DNA of 64,000 nucleotides from Hymenobacter piscis. GTDB lineage: Bacteria > Bacteroidota > Bacteroidia > Cytophagales > Hymenobacteraceae. The stretch is from the NCBI RefSeq assembly GCF_018760735.1, contig NZ_JAHHZN010000015.1, forward strand, positions 35,555 to 99,554. Direction: 5' to 3'. The notes under the pieces are model-generated. The model did no database searches. It was not told the DNA's origin and saw only the letters and a program-made list of their open reading frames with translations. Within the stretch, counting starts at the first letter, position 1. Each line of letters starts with the position of its first letter. Both the position numbers and the translations under genes were made by a program. This document shows positions 43,347 to 52,696 of the stretch, in pieces.

Positions 43347-43389
43347 CAGGCTGCCGACCCTTCTGCTGGGGGCCGGCAGCCTGTTTTTT
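43347..43389 (+). promoter_or_regulatory. Terminator-like hairpin in rluF leader
   Basis: caggctgcc and ggcagcctg form a 9-bp stem followed immediately by TTTTTT, starting right after the -7 box. It could be an attenuator, or a terminator for the upstream gene that overlaps the promoter. Confidence 0.55.
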
Positions 43390-43432
43390 ACCGCCGCCCC
43401 GGCACGAGGCACCACGCACTAAGCACCCGATT

Positions 43433-44584
43433 ATGGCCACCCGACTCAATAAATACATCAGCGAAAGCGGCGTGTGCTCGCGCCGCGAAGCCGACCGCCA
43501 CATCGAGCAGGGCAACGTGCTGGTGAACGGTAAGCGCGCCAGCGTCGGCGACCAGGTGACCAGCAAGGACCGCGTGGTGGTGAACGGCGTGCGCATCGAG
43601 CCCCGGCCCGAGGAAGAGGCCGTGTATATTGCCTACAACAAGCCCCCGGGCATCGTCACGACCACCGATACGTCGGTGCGCGACAACATCATCCGCAGCA
43701 TCAAGCACTCGGTGCGCATCTTCCCCATCGGCCGCCTCGACAAGGAGTCGCAGGGTCTGATTCTGCTCACCAGCAACGGCGACATCGTCAACAAAATCCT
43801 GCGCGCCGGCAACCAGCACGAGAAGGAGTACATCGTGATGGTCGACAAGCCCCTCAAGGACGACTTTATCGAGGCCATGGCCAACGGGGTGCCGATTCTG
43901 GGCGTGATGACCCAGAAGTGCAAGGTCAGCAAGGAGACGCCCTACATCTTCCGCATCACCCTCATTCAGGGTATGAACCGCCAGATCCGGCGCATGTGCG
44001 AGTATTTCGGCTACGAGGTGGTGCAGCTCGAGCGTATTCGGGTGATGAACATCAACGTGAAAGGCCTCGGCCCCGGCGAGTGGCGCGAACTGCGCGAGAA
44101 GGAGCTGAAGGTGCTGTTCGAGATGATTGAGCACTCCAGCGGCACCGACGACGGCGCCGTGCCCCGCCGCCGCAAGGTGGTGTCCACCGCCGAGCAGTGG
44201 GGCGACCGGCCGGGCCGCAAAACCGCCCGCCCGGCCACCCTCCGGCCCGCCATTGCCCGCCCCGCCTCCGGCCCCACCGCCGACGACGAGGCCCTGCCCC
44301 GCCCCGCCAAAGCCCGGCCCGTGGGCACCTGGCTCGATAAGGGCGCGCCCAAGCCGGGCGCGGGCCCCAAAAAGCTATCCACGGCCGGCCGCAGCGCCGG
44401 CTCGGGCCGCCCCAGCGGCGTGGCCGGCACCCGCCCGGGCAAACCCGCCAGCCCGGCCAGCGGCCCCAAAGGTCCCGGCAAGCGCCCCGCCAAAGGTCCC
44501 GGCAAAGGACCGGCCGCTGGCCCTTCGGCCAAAGGCGCCAGCGGCCGGGGCCGCCGCGGCGCCAGCCGGCCCGGCAAGCGCTAA
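43433..44584 (+). CDS. rluF: RluF-type 23S rRNA pseudouridine synthase with long basic tail
   Basis: 383 residues. An N-terminal S4 RNA-binding domain ([30 protein letters not shown]) precedes the RsuA/RluB/RluF-type catalytic domain, with the catalytic Asp103 in [11 protein letters not shown] and a [11 protein letters not shown] block. The sequence pattern ([19 protein letters not shown]) resembles E. coli RluF, which modifies U2604 of 23S rRNA. From about residue 240 a 140-residue tail rich in Pro, Gly, Ala, Arg and Lys follows; low complexity and presumably disordered. RluB is an alternative name. A -7 box and possible attenuator precede it. Confidence 0.9.
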   Translation: MATRLNKYISESGVCSRREADRHIEQGNVLVNGKRASVGDQVTSKDRVVVNGVRIEPRPEEEAVYIAYNKPPGIVTTTDTSVRDNIIRSIKHSVRIFPIGRLDKESQGLILLTSNGDIVNKILRAGNQHEKEYIVMVDKPLKDDFIEAMANGVPILGVMTQKCKVSKETPYIFRITLIQGMNRQIRRMCEYFGYEVVQLERIRVMNINVKGLGPGEWRELREKELKVLFEMIEHSSGTDDGAVPRRRKVVSTAEQWGDRPGRKTARPATLRPAIARPASGPTADDEALPRPAKARPVGTWLDKGAPKPGAGPKKLSTAGRSAGSGRPSGVAGTRPGKPASPASGPKGPGKRPAKGPGKGPAAGPSAKGASGRGRRGASRPGKR

Positions 44585-44943
44585 GCGTCGCGAAGTACCC
44601 CCATCAGCCCTGCTGGTCCGCGCGGACCGGCAGGGCTTTTTTGCGCACGGACGCACAGCTCGGCCCTGAATAGGGAAACTTCATCGGATTTTTAAAGTCT
44701 GGCTGGGTCATATTTTTCGCAACCTGCCGCCGCGGGGAAAGCATCCCAAGCGCCGTTCCATTGCTTTTACTGCATTCAGGCACTGTTTCGGATTGCACCT
44801 GCCGGGGACTTGGACGGAGAGAGCGGAGTTTTATAAAGTCTGATAAACGGAAATATGGCGCTGGCGCAGGCCGAATATCCGGGTATGTTTGAGGCGTCGG
44901 GGAGGTACCCCGGTTCTGACCTTCTTCCTGCTACCTGATTGCC
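44585..44943. other. Intergenic region, only a terminator identified
   Basis: After the rluF terminator, about 300 bases without a convincing reading frame. Two similar patches, ttttaaagtctggc (44690-44703) and ttttataaagtctga (44829-44843), may be promoter-region elements. Confidence 0.5.
44606..44642 (+). terminator. Terminator of rluF
   Basis: agccctgctggtccg, ccggaccggcagggct stem with T run to 44642. Confidence 0.92.
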
Positions 44944-45366
44944 ATGAACACTGCCAAGCCCTCCAACGCCTTTATTGCCGCTTCCTGGTTTGCTTTGCTG
45001 GCCGGGATGGCCGCCTTCATCATCGGCCTCTGGAACGCCCAGATGGCCCTCAACGAGAAAGGCTACTACTTCACGGTACTGATGTACGGGCTGTTTTCCG
45101 GGATTTCGCTTCAGAAATCAGTGCGCGACCAATTGGAAGGCATTCCCGTCACGGGCATCTACTACGGCCTGAGCTGGTTTTCCACTATCCTGGCCATCGG
45201 CCTGCTCACGGTGGGCCTCTGGAACGCCACGCTGCTGCTAAGCGAAAAGGGCTTCTACGCCATGGCGTTTCTGCTGAGTTTGTTCGGGGCCATTGCGGTG
45301 CAGAAAAATACCCGCGACGCCAAAACCACGGCCGCTCCGGAGCCGGAACCGGCGTTTCACAACTAA
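44944..45366 (+). CDS. YiaA/YiaB-family inner-membrane protein
   Basis: 140 residues with two repeated halves, each of two spans: [37 protein letters not shown] and [37 protein letters not shown]. The repeated GLWNAxxxLxEKGxY motif matches the YiaA/B domain family. Function is unknown; E. coli YiaA/B are inner-membrane proteins. The tandem repetition is normal for the family. A family B inverted repeat follows. Confidence 0.88.
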   Translation: MNTAKPSNAFIAASWFALLAGMAAFIIGLWNAQMALNEKGYYFTVLMYGLFSGISLQKSVRDQLEGIPVTGIYYGLSWFSTILAIGLLTVGLWNATLLLSEKGFYAMAFLLSLFGAIAVQKNTRDAKTTAAPEPEPAFHN

Positions 45367-45374
45367 CCGCCGGC

Positions 45375-45467
45375 AGTAGCGCGAACTTGGCAGTTCGCGT
45401 CCCCGCGCCATAAGAACGAAATCACCCGAACGGCGCGGGGACGCGAATTACCAAGTTCGCGCTACTT
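45375..45467. repeat. Inverted repeat, family B copy 1
   Basis: agtagcgcgaacttggcag..cgcgtccccgcgcc pairs with ggcgcggggacgcgaatt..ccaagttcgcgctact, about 35 bases per arm. Copy 2 is at 54091-54203. Confidence 0.9.
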
Positions 45468-45473
45468 TTAGCC

Positions 45474-46019
45474 ATGAACCTGACCCCGAAACAACAGATG
45501 CTGGCCGGCGAGTTGTACCAGGCCAACGACCCCGAGCTGGTAGCCGAGCGCCGCCACGCCAAGCAGCTCTGCCACCGCTACAACCAGGAACCCGTCGACC
45601 TCAACCGGGCGGTGCTGGCCGAGCTACTGGGCCGGGAAACCGACGCCCACATCGAGGCGCCCTTCCGCTGTGACTACGGCTACAACATCCAATTGGGCCG
45701 GAATTTCTACGCCAACTACAACCTCACGGTGCTCGACTGCGCCCCGGTCACTATCGGCGACAACGTATTTGTGGCCCCCAACGTGGTGCTGAGCGCGGCC
45801 GGTCATCCGGTGGAGGTGGAGCCCCGCGTGGCGGGCTGGGAGTTTGCCCGGCCCATCCACATCGGCGACAACGTGTGGCTGGGCGCGGGCGTGCTGGTGC
45901 TGCCGGGCGTGACGATTGGGGCAGGCACCACCATCGGGGCCGGCAGCGTGGTTACGCGCGACATTCCGGCCGGCGTGGTGGCCGTGGGCAACCCCTGCCG
46001 GGTAATTCGGACGCTCTAA
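45474..46019 (+). CDS. maa: Maltose/galactoside O-acetyltransferase-like
   Basis: 181 residues. N-terminal [24 protein letters not shown] matches the Maa opening. Left-handed beta-helix hexapeptide repeats follow ([64 protein letters not shown]) with the catalytic His in SAAGHPV. It transfers acetyl from acetyl-CoA to a sugar hydroxyl. A repeat lies immediately upstream, so the promoter position is unclear. Confidence 0.92.
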   Translation: MNLTPKQQMLAGELYQANDPELVAERRHAKQLCHRYNQEPVDLNRAVLAELLGRETDAHIEAPFRCDYGYNIQLGRNFYANYNLTVLDCAPVTIGDNVFVAPNVVLSAAGHPVEVEPRVAGWEFARPIHIGDNVWLGAGVLVLPGVTIGAGTTIGAGSVVTRDIPAGVVAVGNPCRVIRTL

Positions 46020-46138
46020 CTGCCCGACAAATCCGCTTCTCCTGTATCTTGCGGGCCGCTGACTGCTTCGGCGGCGGCGGCCCGCCCCGTTTGGCCCCCT
46101 TGCCCAACGACTATCAACCACCGAAACACATCCCACCC

Positions 46139-47149
46139 ATGACCCTCCGTACCGACTGGACCCTCGCCGAAGTATCCGCCATCTACCACCAGCCCGTGCT
46201 GGAACTGGTGACTAAAGCCGCCGCCATCCACGCCGAAACCCAGGCCACCGGCGAAGTGCAGGTGTGCACCCTGCTGAGCGTAAAAACCGGCGGCTGCCCC
46301 GAAGACTGCGCCTACTGCCCCCAGGCGGCCCGCTACCACACCGGCGTGCAGGCTCACAAGCTGCTGCCCGACGCCGAAGTATTGGCCTCGGCCCAGCGCG
46401 CCAAGGATGCCGGCTCGACCCGCTTCTGCATGGGTGCCGCCTGGCGCGAAATCCGCGACAACAAGGATTTTGACCGCGTGCTGGGCATGGTGGAGCAGGT
46501 GAACGGCCTGGGCCTGGAAGTGTGCTGCACCCTCGGGATGCTCAACGAGTACCAGGCCGAGCGCCTTAAGGAAGCCGGCCTCTACGCCTACAACCACAAC
46601 CTCGACACCAGCCGCGAGAAGTACGACGACATCATCACGACCCGTACCTACGACGACCGGCTCAACACGCTGGAGCACGTGCGCAAGGCCGGTATCTCGG
46701 TGTGCTCCGGTGGTATCATCGGCCTGGGCGAAACCGACGAGGACCGCGTGGCCATGCTCCACACCCTGGCCACCCTGCCCGAGCACCCCGAATCGGTGCC
46801 CGTAAACGCCCTGGTGCCCGTGGAAGGCACGCCCCTGGCCGAGCAGCCCCGCGTGAGCGTGTGGGAAATGCTGCGCATGATTGCCACGGCCCGCATTCTG
46901 ATGCCCCGCACCATGGTCCGCCTCTCGGCCGGCCGCCAGGAAATGCCTGTCACGGAGCAGGCCCTCTGCTTCCTGGCCGGGGCCAACTCCATCTTCTCGG
47001 GCGAGAAGCTGCTGACCACGCCCAACCCCGACTTCGACGCCGACCAGCAGATGTTCGCCCTGCTCGGCCTCACACCCCGCAAGTCGTTCAAGGACGTGCC
47101 CGAAGGCGCCGTGCTCATGGGCCGCGGCAAGGCTCCGGTAGAAGCGTAA
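46139..47149 (+). CDS. bioB: Biotin synthase
   Basis: 336 residues. Radical-SAM cluster cysteines: Cys53, Cys57 and Cys60 in [10 protein letters not shown]. The auxiliary [2Fe-2S] ligands include the Cys in [16 protein letters not shown] and the Arg in VRLSAGR. The enzyme inserts sulfur into dethiobiotin. ATG at 46139 places [11 protein letters not shown] at the N-terminus as in the family; the longer frame overlaps the upstream maa gene and is rejected. It is the first gene of the biotin locus, though two small genes intervene before bioF. Confidence 0.96.
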   Translation: MTLRTDWTLAEVSAIYHQPVLELVTKAAAIHAETQATGEVQVCTLLSVKTGGCPEDCAYCPQAARYHTGVQAHKLLPDAEVLASAQRAKDAGSTRFCMGAAWREIRDNKDFDRVLGMVEQVNGLGLEVCCTLGMLNEYQAERLKEAGLYAYNHNLDTSREKYDDIITTRTYDDRLNTLEHVRKAGISVCSGGIIGLGETDEDRVAMLHTLATLPEHPESVPVNALVPVEGTPLAEQPRVSVWEMLRMIATARILMPRTMVRLSAGRQEMPVTEQALCFLAGANSIFSGEKLLTTPNPDFDADQQMFALLGLTPRKSFKDVPEGAVLMGRGKAPVEA

Positions 47150-47179
47150 CTGCTGTCTGCTGACAAAGTATAGAAGAAC

Positions 47180-47299
47180 GGGTCATGCTGAGCGAAGGCG
47201 CAGCCGTAGTCGAAGCATCTCTACCGGAATGGTAATCCTTTCGGGTGCAGAGAAGCGGTAAAGATGCTTCGACTTCGCTCCGCTGCGCTCAGCATGACA
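47180..47299. repeat. Dispersed inverted repeat, family A copy 3
   Basis: ggtcatgctgagcgaaggcgcagc and gctccgctgcgctcagcatgac arms, imperfect, in the bioB downstream spacer. Confidence 0.85.
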
Positions 47300-47351
47300 C
47301 GTCCTTTTATCACCTTTTCTATCTTACTTACTTTCCCATTTCATCCGCCCT

Positions 47352-47615
47352 ATGGAAATTGCCTTCGACCTCAACCTCGACCACACCTACGCCGAAACCA
47401 TTCGGGCCGGGCACGAAGCCCGCGAGGCCCACGAGCTGATTTCGGAGCTGGAAGACAAAATTGGGGCGGCCCTGAGCCTGGTGATGCAGCGCCACGGCGT
47501 GCTGCCCGCCGTCGGCGACCGGGTGGAAGTGGACTCCGAGTGGCTGGTTATCAGTGCCCGCACCTTCGGCCAGGATGGCAGCGTCTGGCTCTCGGCCAAG
47601 CAGTTTGAAGGGTAG
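47352..47615 (+). CDS. Small hypothetical protein, 87 aa
   Basis: 87 residues (MEIAFDLNLDHTYAETIRAGHEAREAHEL..), a helix-rich N-terminal half followed by VGDRVEVDSEWLVISARTF, with no signal peptide or membrane span. Good codon usage. No family recognised. It lies inside the biotin locus, between bioB and bioF. Confidence 0.6.
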   Translation: MEIAFDLNLDHTYAETIRAGHEAREAHELISELEDKIGAALSLVMQRHGVLPAVGDRVEVDSEWLVISARTFGQDGSVWLSAKQFEG

Positions 47616-47683
47616 GCATACCCGTCGTTGGCCGTTCTATACCAGTAATAGTGAGCTTTTTCTTTTGCCAGATAGCTTAGCCT

Positions 47684-48280
47684 ATGATTCGCCTGGTCCT
47701 ACTCCTTTTGCTGGTGCTGGTTACCTCCGGCGTACAAGCCCAAACCGGCCCGATGGCGGCGCTACTGGCCCTGGATGCTGCGTATGCGCTACATGGCATC
47801 CGTTTTGGCACGCCCGAAGGCACCATCGTAGGGCTGCTACCGCAGTTTTCGGGCGTCGGCAAACGGTGGCAGTCCAGCCACGTTTATTCACTGACGGCAG
47901 ATACCGCTACTATCGGTCGCCAGCCCGTAAAGCCCGAGCTCTGGTTTCGGGGCCAACGATTTGTCGGGGCAACTTACATGCTCACTAAACAGGAGCAAAA
48001 AACCCGTTTGATTCGGCAAGAACTGGAACGCCACTATGGCCCGCCGCGGCCAGGTAATGTACCCGGCGCTTTTTACTGGCTGGGGCAGCGCACCTACATT
48101 TTGTACGAAGATGCCCTCCCAGGCGTAGCTGTTCACATTGCCAGCCTGGATATGCTTAACGAGCAGGTCATCGAAACTTCGGTACGACAGGATGCCCGAG
48201 CTTCACTGGGGTGGCAACCTGATTCACTGGGCTTGCCCCGGCAGTTTCCGCTACCTTCTGAGAAGAAGCCGATAAAGTAG
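47684..48280 (+). CDS. Secreted hypothetical protein
   Basis: 198 residues with a signal peptide (MIRLVLLLLLVLVTSGVQAQ). The mature protein opens with a helix and HGIRFGTPEGTIVGLLP, a common pattern in small secreted Bacteroidota proteins. No family was identified. The TAG stop overlaps the GTG start of bioF by one base (TAGTG), so translation of bioF may be coupled to it. Confidence 0.68.
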   Translation: MIRLVLLLLLVLVTSGVQAQTGPMAALLALDAAYALHGIRFGTPEGTIVGLLPQFSGVGKRWQSSHVYSLTADTATIGRQPVKPELWFRGQRFVGATYMLTKQEQKTRLIRQELERHYGPPRPGNVPGAFYWLGQRTYILYEDALPGVAVHIASLDMLNEQVIETSVRQDARASLGWQPDSLGLPRQFPLPSEKKPIK

Positions 48281-49416
48281 TGCTCACTCCTCTCCACGAA
48301 CGACTCGCCGCTGAGTTGGCCCGGCGTGAGGCCGTCGGCACCCGCCGCCGCCTGCCCGCCCCGCCCGGCCCCGGCCTCGTCGATTTCAGCTCCAACGACT
48401 ACCTGGGCCTGAGCCGGCACCCGCGGGTGCGGGCCGCCGTGGCCGAATCGGCCCAGCTGCCCGCCGGCAGCACCGGCTCCCGCCTGCTCACCGGCAACTC
48501 CGCCGCCGCCGAAGCCCTGGAAACCCGGCTGGCCCAGTTCCATGGCACCGAAGCCGCCCTGCTCTTCAACTCCGGCTACACCGCCAACCTGGGCTTCTTC
48601 AGCGCCGTGCCCCGGCGCGGCGACACGATTCTCTACGACGAGGCCAGCCACGCCTCCGTCAAGGAAGGCATCCGGGCCAGCTTCGCCACCGCCTGGAGCT
48701 TCCGCCACAACGATTTGCAGGACCTGGAGCGCAAGCTGAGCCGGGCTACCGGCGCGGTGTTTGTGGCCGTGGAAGCCCTGTACTCCATGGATGGCGACAT
48801 GGCCCCGCTGACCGAGTTGGCTGCTTTCTGCGGGCCGCGGGGGCTGCATCTGGTGGTTGATGAGGCCCACTCCAACGGCGTGTACGGCCCCGGCGGCGAG
48901 GGACTGGTATCGGCGTTGCAGCTCGAAAGCGAGGTATTTGCCCGCATCCTCACCTTCGGCAAGGCCCTGGGCAGCCAGGGCGCGGCGGTGGCCGGCCCGG
49001 CCGTACTGCGCGACTACCTGCTGAGCTTCAGCCGCCCCTTCATCTACACCACCGCCCTGCCCCCGGCCACCATTGCTGGCCTCGCGGCGGCCTACGAGCT
49101 GCTGCCCGGCCTCCACGCGGAGCGGGCGCAGCTACTGGCGCTGTCGGAGCAGTTGGTGGCCACCCTCAACGCCGTTTCCGGTTTGCGCGTGCCGGCTACC
49201 AGCCACATCATCCACCCCGTTTTCTTCCCCGGCCACCCCGGCCCGGCCCACGTTCGGGCCGTGGCCGCCGCCGCCCAGACCGCCGGCTTCGACGTGCGCG
49301 CCATTGTGTCGCCCACCGTGCCGGTGGGCACCGAGCGGCTGCGGCTGATTGTGCACTCCTACAACACGGCGGCGGAAATTGCCGGGCTGGCAGCAGTGCT
49401 GGGGAAGGAGGTGTAA
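48280..49416 (+). CDS. bioF: 8-amino-7-oxononanoate synthase
   Basis: 378 residues from GTG at 48280. AONS/alpha-oxoamine synthase motifs: FSSNDYLGLSRHP, LLTGNSAAAEALE, the substrate-region DEAHSNGVYG and the PLP lysine Lys228 in LTFGKALGSQG. It condenses pimeloyl thioester with alanine to give 8-amino-7-oxononanoate. The one-base overlap with the preceding gene suggests coupled translation. Confidence 0.94.
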   Translation: MLTPLHERLAAELARREAVGTRRRLPAPPGPGLVDFSSNDYLGLSRHPRVRAAVAESAQLPAGSTGSRLLTGNSAAAEALETRLAQFHGTEAALLFNSGYTANLGFFSAVPRRGDTILYDEASHASVKEGIRASFATAWSFRHNDLQDLERKLSRATGAVFVAVEALYSMDGDMAPLTELAAFCGPRGLHLVVDEAHSNGVYGPGGEGLVSALQLESEVFARILTFGKALGSQGAAVAGPAVLRDYLLSFSRPFIYTTALPPATIAGLAAAYELLPGLHAERAQLLALSEQLVATLNAVSGLRVPATSHIIHPVFFPGHPGPAHVRAVAAAAQTAGFDVRAIVSPTVPVGTERLRLIVHSYNTAAEIAGLAAVLGKEV

Positions 49417-49457
49417 TCGAAGCAAAATCTTGTTCACTTTAAAGCATTTAGATAAAA

Positions 49458-49607
49458 TATAGCGGTTTCGTGAACGGTGTACCCGTCTGATGTAGAGACG
49501 CATATTTGCGTCTCAATACCTGCGCCGTTGTCACGTCTTCGTTCAATGCCGAGACGCAAATATGCGTCTCTACATCAGACGGGTACACCGTTCACGAAAC
49601 CGCTATA
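49458..49607. repeat. 57-bp perfect inverted repeat, MITE-like
   Basis: Arms 49458-49514 and 49551-49607 are complementary over 57 bases with no mismatch and enclose a 36-base spacer. The outer part is tatagcggtttcgtgaacgg and the inner part gagacgcatatttgcgtctc. It sits between bioF and an AT-rich MORN-repeat gene. A short relative (gtagagacgcgtattcgcgtc) occurs near 57253. Confidence 0.95.
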
Positions 49608-49621
49608 CACCTTACCAAACC

Positions 49622-50434
49622 ATGAATTGCAAATCGATCAGATTATTCATTTCACTCGGATTATTATTTTTTGTTGCCTGCCAACAAGAGTGCAAATCCA
49701 TTGTATCAACTTACGATAACAAGGAAGCGCATGTAATTTTATTATATCCTAATTGCAACGACACAAGCTACTATCAGCTTCAGAAATTTTATAATAATGG
49801 CCAAATAGCTTACGAAGGTTTTTATAAAAACGGGGAGAAAGTAGGACACTTCAAGAGTTGGTCAGAAAGCGGACATCAAACGGCTGACTGGACAATGTTA
49901 GATGGAAAGGAGCATGGGCGTATCAATTGTTGGTACGATGATGGAACAAAGAAGCGTGAATCAACTCTGAACAGAGGAGTCAGAAATGGATACATCAGAG
50001 AGTGGCATAGCAATGGGAAGCCGGCGAGTGAGGGTACCTATAAAAATGGCAGACAGGTGGGCATGTGGAAAACCTGGGACCAAAACGGCACCTGGAGAGT
50101 AAGACAATATAGAAATGACACACTATGGGGTAGTACCATTGAGCATCTAATTGATTCAACGGGTATAACCCTGGTTGCTGGTCAATATGAAGCAGGATTA
50201 GAAGAGGAAATCTGGAAATGGTTTGATAAAGACAGTATCCTATACGAAACTTGTACTTATAATAAGGGTAAATTAAAAGGAGAAAATATTGAATACTATA
50301 AAAATGGGCACATCAAATCGAAAGCCAACTTGTCCGATGGACGATACAACGGTTTCATCTACTACTTTGATAGCACAGGGCATCCAACCAAAAAATTATT
50401 ATATGAGCGTGGCAATATGGTAGTGACAAAGTAG
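49622..50434 (+). CDS. AT-rich MORN-repeat lipoprotein, acquired-looking
   Basis: 270 residues. A lipoprotein signal (MNCKSIRLFISLGLLFFVAC, Cys20) is followed by repeated MORN-like units: FYNNGQIAYEGFYKNGEKVGHFKSW, WHSNGKPASEGTYKNGRQVGMWKTW and YYKNGHIKSKANLSDGRYNGFIYYF. This is the YwqK/MORN variant repeat family, often found in Bacteroidota surface proteins. Base composition is AT-rich (many ATT, AAA, AAT codons), in contrast to the GC-rich bioF and bioD on either side. It starts 14 bases after a perfect inverted repeat. The ATG at 49622 is chosen; longer frames begin inside the repeat. Confidence 0.85.
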   Translation: MNCKSIRLFISLGLLFFVACQQECKSIVSTYDNKEAHVILLYPNCNDTSYYQLQKFYNNGQIAYEGFYKNGEKVGHFKSWSESGHQTADWTMLDGKEHGRINCWYDDGTKKRESTLNRGVRNGYIREWHSNGKPASEGTYKNGRQVGMWKTWDQNGTWRVRQYRNDTLWGSTIEHLIDSTGITLVAGQYEAGLEEEIWKWFDKDSILYETCTYNKGKLKGENIEYYKNGHIKSKANLSDGRYNGFIYYFDSTGHPTKKLLYERGNMVVTK

Positions 50435-50493
50435 ATACCACATCTATCTCGCCCCCCCTTTCACTTCAATCATTCCAAGCATTACGTTTAAAA

Positions 50494-51114
50494 TTGGAAA
50501 AACTTTTCATCACCGGCATCGGCACCGATGTGGGCAAGACCTTCGTCTCGGCCATTCTTACGGAGGCACTGCAAGCCGATTACTGGAAGCCCGTGCAGGC
50601 GGGCCTCACCCCCACCACCGACGCGGCCACCGTGCGCAGGCTGGTGCAGAACCCCGTCAGCCGCTTCTGGCCCGAGCGGCACCGGCTGCTGCTGCCGGCT
50701 TCGCCCCACGCCGCCGCCGCCGCCGAGGGCCTCACGCTCCGCCTCGACGATTTCGAGCTGCCCGCCACCGACAACCACCTGCTGGTAGAGGGTGCGGGCG
50801 GCCTGCTGGTGCCCCTGGCCCCCGGTCTGCTCATTGCCGACTTGGTGCAGCAACTGGCCCTCGGCGTAGTGGTGGTGTCGCGTAACTACCTGGGCAGCAT
50901 CAACCACACCCTGCTCACGCTGGAAGCCCTGCAGGCCCGTGGCCTGCGCGTGCGCGGCCTCGTGTTCAACGGGGAGCCCACCCCCGCCACCGAGGAGTTC
51001 ATTACCGCGCACACCGGCGTGCCGATTATGCCCCGCGTGCTGCTGGAGCCGGAAGTAACGCCCGCCGTAGTGAGCCGCTACGCCGCCGAGTTCCGGGCGT
51101 GGTTTGGGCTGTAA
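50494..51114 (+). CDS. bioD: Dethiobiotin synthetase
   Basis: 206 residues from TTG at 50494. P-loop GTDVGKT (10-16), substrate Lys in YWKPVQAG and the metal-binding Glu in LVEGAGGLLVPL. It closes the ureido ring of biotin with CO2 and ATP. The TTG start gives the family's MEKLFITGIGTDVGKT opening. A repeat begins immediately after the stop. Confidence 0.92.
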   Translation: MEKLFITGIGTDVGKTFVSAILTEALQADYWKPVQAGLTPTTDAATVRRLVQNPVSRFWPERHRLLLPASPHAAAAAEGLTLRLDDFELPATDNHLLVEGAGGLLVPLAPGLLIADLVQQLALGVVVVSRNYLGSINHTLLTLEALQARGLRVRGLVFNGEPTPATEEFITAHTGVPIMPRVLLEPEVTPAVVSRYAAEFRAWFGL

Positions 51115-51291
51115 ATCGTTCTGGTGGGCGCCTCACCCCCCGGCCCCCTCTCCGGAAGAGAGGGGGAGTCTGACGTTGGTATTGTACTTGTTGCGCTCTT
51201 TTCTTCAAGAGGAAGTTTGACGCCCAGGCAGAACTGGTGCCCCCTCTCTTCCGGAGAGGGGGTCAGGGGGTGAGGCGCCCGCCAGAACGAT
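51115..51291. repeat. Long inverted repeat, family D
   Basis: Left arm atcgttctggtgggcgcctc with ccccccggccccctctccgg; right arm ends gaggcgcccgccagaacgat. The arms are about 52 bases with minor mismatches and enclose about 70 bases. It begins directly after the bioD stop. A related copy is inside 59713-59872. Confidence 0.92.
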
Positions 51292-51326
51292 ACGTAGCCC
51301 CAAACCACCACCAGCGCGGGCGGTTG

Positions 51327-51334
51327 TAGCTTTG
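51327..51334 (+). promoter_or_regulatory. -7 box of bioA
   Basis: TAGCTTTG, 30 bases before the ATG at 51365; it indicates that bioA has its own promoter and argues against the start at 51332. Confidence 0.65.
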
Positions 51335-51364
51335 CAGCGGCCGGTCCCTCCGGCCCCACCCGTA

Positions 51365-52696
51365 ATGCCTCAACCTACTTCACTTGCCCTCCGCGACGCC
51401 GCCGTGCTGTGGCACCCCTACACCCAGATGCAAACCGCCCCGCTGCCCATCCCCGTGGTGCGGGGCGAAGGCAGCTGGCTGATTGCCGAAGACGGCACCC
51501 GCTACCTCGACGCCATTTCCTCGTGGTGGGTGAACCTGCACGGCCATAGTCACCCCGCCATTGCGGAGCGCGTGAGCGAGCAGCTGCGCACCCTGGAGCA
51601 CGTGCTGTTTGCCGGCTTCACCCACCCTACGGCCGTGGAGCTGGCCGAGCAGCTGCTGGCGTTGCTGCCCGCCAACCAGGCCCGCGTGTTCTACTCCGAC
51701 AACGGCTCGACGGCCGTGGAAGTGGCCCTGAAAATGGTGCTGCAGTACTTCCACAACCAGGGCCAGCCCGCACGCCGCACCTTCCTCTGCTTCCAGAATT
51801 CCTACCACGGCGACACCTTCGGGGCCATGGCTGTGAGTGCCCGCGGGGCCTTCACGGAGCCCTTCTGGCCGCTGCTGTTCGACGTGCAATTCCTCGACGT
51901 GCCGGTGCCGGGCCACGAGGCCGCAACCCTGGCCCAGTTGGATGCCCTGCTGCTGCGCCCCGACGTGGCCGGTTTTATCTTCGAGCCGCTGGTGCTGGGC
52001 ACGGCGGGCATGGTGATGTACGAGCCCGCGGTGCTGAGCGAGATGCTGCGCCGCTGCCACCAGGCCGGGGTGTTGTGCATTTCGGATGAGGTAATGACCG
52101 GTTTCGGCCGCACCGGGCCGCTGTTTGCCTCCGAGCTGCTGACGGAGCAGCCTGATATCATGTGCTTCTCCAAGGGCCTCACCGGCGGCACCCTGGCCAT
52201 GGGCCTGACCACCTGCGCCGCGCCAGTGTACGAGGCGTTTCTGAGCCACGACAAGATGCGGGCCCTGTTCCACGGCCACTCCTACACGGCCAACCCCGTA
52301 GCCTGCGCCGCCGCTTTGGCTAGTCTGGAGCTCACGCGGGCCGACGAATGCACCCACCAGCGCCAGCGCATTGAGGCTGCCCACGCCGCGTTCCGCCAGG
52401 AAATCGAGGGCCAGCCGGGCATTCGGGCGGTGCGGCACCGGGGCACCATTCTGGCCGTGGAGTACGACCCCGGCGAGGGCACCAGCTACTTCAGCCGCCT
52501 CCGCGACGCCTTCTACCAGCTCGCCCTCGACCACCGCGTGGTGCTGCGCCCCCTGGGCAACGTAGTGTACCTGCTGCCGCCCTACTGCACCACCGACGCG
52601 GAGCTGAGCCTGCTCTACGACGTGCTGCGCCGCATGCGTGAGTTGGTGCTCGACTTCACCCCCGCCCCCAACCTGCCCGAAATCCTGCATGACTAA
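51365..52696 (+). CDS. bioA: Adenosylmethionine-8-amino-7-oxononanoate aminotransferase
   Basis: 443 residues. N-terminal LWHPYTQMQTAPLPIPVVRGEG is the BioA signature; ISSWWVNLHGHSHP follows. PLP features: the lysine Lys270 in MCFSKGLTGG and DEVMTGFGRTG. It makes 7,8-diaminononanoate using S-adenosylmethionine as amino donor. ATG at 51365 fits the promoter position. Its 3' end overlaps the ketosynthase start by 8 bases (ATGACTAA). Confidence 0.96.
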   Translation: MPQPTSLALRDAAVLWHPYTQMQTAPLPIPVVRGEGSWLIAEDGTRYLDAISSWWVNLHGHSHPAIAERVSEQLRTLEHVLFAGFTHPTAVELAEQLLALLPANQARVFYSDNGSTAVEVALKMVLQYFHNQGQPARRTFLCFQNSYHGDTFGAMAVSARGAFTEPFWPLLFDVQFLDVPVPGHEAATLAQLDALLLRPDVAGFIFEPLVLGTAGMVMYEPAVLSEMLRRCHQAGVLCISDEVMTGFGRTGPLFASELLTEQPDIMCFSKGLTGGTLAMGLTTCAAPVYEAFLSHDKMRALFHGHSYTANPVACAAALASLELTRADECTHQRQRIEAAHAAFRQEIEGQPGIRAVRHRGTILAVEYDPGEGTSYFSRLRDAFYQLALDHRVVLRPLGNVVYLLPPYCTTDAELSLLYDVLRRMRELVLDFTPAPNLPEILHD

